A stretch of 50,570 nucleotides of DNA from Defluviitaleaceae bacterium (GTDB lineage: Bacteria > Bacillota > Clostridia > Lachnospirales > WQUN01): contig WQVK01000017.1 in NCBI GenBank assembly GCA_009784025.1, forward strand, positions 1 through 50,570, in the 5' to 3' direction. The notes under the pieces were generated by a model. That model was not told the DNA's origin. It searched no databases and saw only the letters and a program-made list of their open reading frames with translations. A program made the translations under genes and the position numbers. Positions within the stretch are counted from its first letter, which is position 1. The number at the start of each line of letters is the position of its first letter. Below, one piece after another: positions 49,380 through 50,570 of this stretch.

Positions 49380-49510
49380 GCTTTGGAAAAAACTTGTGAA
49401 AAAACTTTAATTTTTTTGGATGAATTGCGGAATTGCGAGCTTTTTTGCAGGTTGCAGCTGTTGAAATATGGGATTTTTCCATGGAACTCGCATCATTTCC
49501 CCCTATTTGT

Positions 49511-49528
49511 GGTACCGTATGGTACCAT
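49511..49528. repeat. Family A half copy
   Basis: A single arm, GGTACCGTATGGTACCAT. The flank about 70 bases upstream (TTTTTTGCAGGTTGCAGCTG) resembles that of copy 3 (43449-43480), so the second arm seems lost. Confidence 0.65.
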
Positions 49529-49660
49529 TTTTATCCCAAAATTAAGTTTTTCCCCCGCTTTTTTATAAAAGCTGGTGGAGATGTTGCCGGCTGGCCGGCT
49601 GCCGTGCAACCTGCTTGCCCAAGCATCCAAGGAGAGGTCTTTGGCGGTTTTATATTGCAC

Positions 49661-49689
49661 TTGCTAAAACTCACACATTAGTTTATAAT
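49661..49689 (+). promoter_or_regulatory. tRNA-Leu promoter
   Basis: TTGCTA (49661-49666), a 17-base spacer and TATAAT (49684-49689), 12 nt before the tRNA. Confidence 0.7.
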
Positions 49690-49701
49690 CACGGACGGTA
49701 A

Positions 49702-49785
49702 GCCCGAGTGGCGGAATAGGTAGACGCCCGGGACTTAAAATCCCGTGAGGGCAACCTCGTACCGGTTCGATTCCGGTCTCGGGCA
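49702..49785 (+). tRNA. tRNA-Leu (anticodon UAA)
   Basis: 84 nt without encoded CCA. Acceptor stem GCCCGAG/CTCGGGC (49702-49708 and 49778-49784), discriminator A. Anticodon loop CTTAAAA with TAA. Long variable arm (TGAGGGCAACCTCG) as in class II tRNAs, and GGTTCGATTCC T-loop. It has its own promoter and a terminator at 49848-49879. Confidence 0.97.
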
Positions 49786-49847
49786 GCCTTAGCGGACGGC
49801 AACATTGGTTCAGGTTTGAGTATGTTGTTGTTCGCAACTGATGAATG

Positions 49848-49879
49848 CAGGCTTTAGGAAACTAGAGCCTGTATTTTTT
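49848..49879 (+). terminator. Terminator after tRNA-Leu
   Basis: CAGGCT (49848-49853) pairs with AGCCTG (49866-49871), with TATTTTTT following. Confidence 0.75.
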
Positions 49880-49991
49880 ATGTCCGGGAAAAGGCGGCAA
49901 AGCCAATTTGTTCTGCAAACATGCCCTGATTAACCCAAGCCAGAAGTTGCGCATATAATATATGGCTTATTAAATCACAGGTGGTGTTTAT

Positions 49992-50240
49992 ATGGTAATA
50001 AAAATCCCTAGGCCGGAGGGTTTGCAGGCTTTGTACGAAAAAGCGACCAGCGATGCGGCCAAACATGGCATCGTGTATGAGGGCGACCTGAAATGCGGCA
50101 GCGCAAGCGGCCATGGATTTGCGGGCAGTTATATTGTTGAGGCGGATTTTATTACAATCAAGCTAACTAAAAAACCGCTGCTGGCAAGTAAGGCTCGCAT
50201 TGAAAATGAGATAAAAAAGTACTTGGCCGGTTGTACCTGA
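49992..50240 (+). CDS. Small protein, possibly PHA_gran_rgn-like
   Basis: 82 residues, soluble. It begins MVIKIPRPEGLQALYEKATS DAAKHGI, has FAGSYIVEADFITIKLTKKP in the middle and ends ARIENEIKKYLAGC. The layout (N-terminal strand, helix, two beta hairpins, C-terminal helix with IExEIxxxL) resembles the 'polyhydroxyalkanoic acid system' family of small proteins, but I cannot confirm this without a search. AGGTGG precedes the ATG. It stands alone next to tRNA-Leu. Confidence 0.6.
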   Translation: MVIKIPRPEGLQALYEKATSDAAKHGIVYEGDLKCGSASGHGFAGSYIVEADFITIKLTKKPLLASKARIENEIKKYLAGCT

Positions 50241-50243
50241 AAA

Positions 50244-50404
50244 TATAGGAATCCTCCTTAAAAACACTCACATATAACTTGTAAATTCCCCCGCAATCCT
50301 GCGCGCTAGCCTTGTGCGCCGCTAGTGCGTGACGGCTTTCAGCTCTCCACTTTGCGAAAAATTTCCAGGATTCTATATGGGTGTTTTTAGGTGGAGCGAC
50401 TATA
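50244..50404. mobile_element. MITE-like element, family C copy 4
   Basis: 161 nt in the same orientation as copy 2. The left end TATAGGAATCCTCCTTAAAA is partly decayed; the right end TTTTTAGGTGGAGCGACTATA is intact. It begins 3 nt after the stop of the small protein gene. Confidence 0.8.
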
Positions 50405-50412
50405 ATTCAAAA

Positions 50413-50436
50413 GAATGCAAGAAATTTCTTGCATTC
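50413..50436. repeat. 24-nt perfect palindrome
   Basis: GAATGCAAGAAATTTCTTGCATTC, written here as arms 50413-50424 and 50425-50436, is perfectly self-complementary with no loop. Confidence 0.85.
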
Positions 50437-50451
50437 CAGAGCCACTAATAT

Positions 50452-50487
50452 AGTAATTAAACTGGAAAATCGTCCAGTTTAATTACT
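50452..50487. repeat. 15-bp perfect hairpin
   Basis: AGTAATTAAACTGGA (50452-50466) and TCCAGTTTAATTACT (50473-50487) around a 6-base loop. It is followed by another hairpin, TGCACC/GGTGCA with ACGC/GCGT inside (50510-50540). No gene is seen between 50241 and the right edge. Confidence 0.85.
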
Positions 50488-50570
50488 CAGCCAGCTAACG
50501 CTGTCTGACTGCACCTCCTACGCTTCGCTGCGTCGGTGCAGGGCGTTCATGTAACTTCAAAATTGCTCAA

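Noticed and set aside
10405-49528. Repeats as a possible CRISPR array
   Set aside because: The repeats are dispersed, lie in both orientations, and lack regular spacers and cas genes.

Overview
The window looks like chromosome from an endospore-lineage Clostridia (Firmicutes), most like the Lachnospirales. The evidence is the gerW/DUF2953 sporulation pair, an L27 with a cleavable N-terminus next to its protease Prp, an RNA-leader-preceded rplU, the S2P-like/scpA/scpB order, FloA/NfeD, Asp23-NusB-XseA-XseB, and many AGGAGG ribosome binding sites with several TTG/GTG starts. An LPQTG adhesin and a membrane-anchored GH10 xylanase suggest a fibre-degrading, surface-attached (gut-type) lifestyle; this is inference. 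I see no transposase gene, phage, CRISPR array or rRNA.

Layout: 0-5.5 kb (minus strand) holds an ECF sigma factor, a 1502-residue LPXTG adhesin and the start of a second exported protein; the last two share an identical-spacing bipartite promoter motif. 6-10 kb: rpsT, a TraX-like membrane protein, hemW and lepA. 10.6-15.4 kb: gyrA (no gyrB beside it), an unknown Cys-rich protein, a GNAT acetyltransferase and a CapA-type protein. 15.6-21.5 kb: pheS, pheT, a degenerate site-2-protease homologue, scpA, scpB, HIT. 22-23.8 kb: a second ECF sigma factor overlapping a membrane-anchored partner. 24.4-27.9 kb: ahcY and small poorly known genes. 28.2-31.2 kb: padR-HAAS-HAD with a clear self-operator, and DUF2785. 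31.9-34.2 kb: lit-DUF2953-gerW-cheX. 34.3-38.2 kb: nfeD, floA, yajC, then rplU-prp-rpmA. 38.5-43.3 kb: ccdA-tlpA-thiN, a candidate small RNA, asp23-nusB-xseA-xseB and a YuiD-type PAP2 protein. 44-50.2 kb: xylanase, PspC, polyphosphate:AMP phosphotransferase-radC, tRNA-Leu(UAA) and a small protein.

The most unusual property is the intergenic DNA. Nearly every gap over 300 bp holds members of at least eight families of short inverted-repeat elements: two MITE-like families of about 110 and 163 bp with long terminal inverted repeats, perfect 31-39 bp palindromes, paired GGTACC hairpins, and others. One MITE-like copy (49273-49379) appears to be inserted inside a copy of another family. No mobilising enzyme lies in the window.

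All family assignments come from reading motifs and comparing with remembered families; no database search was run.
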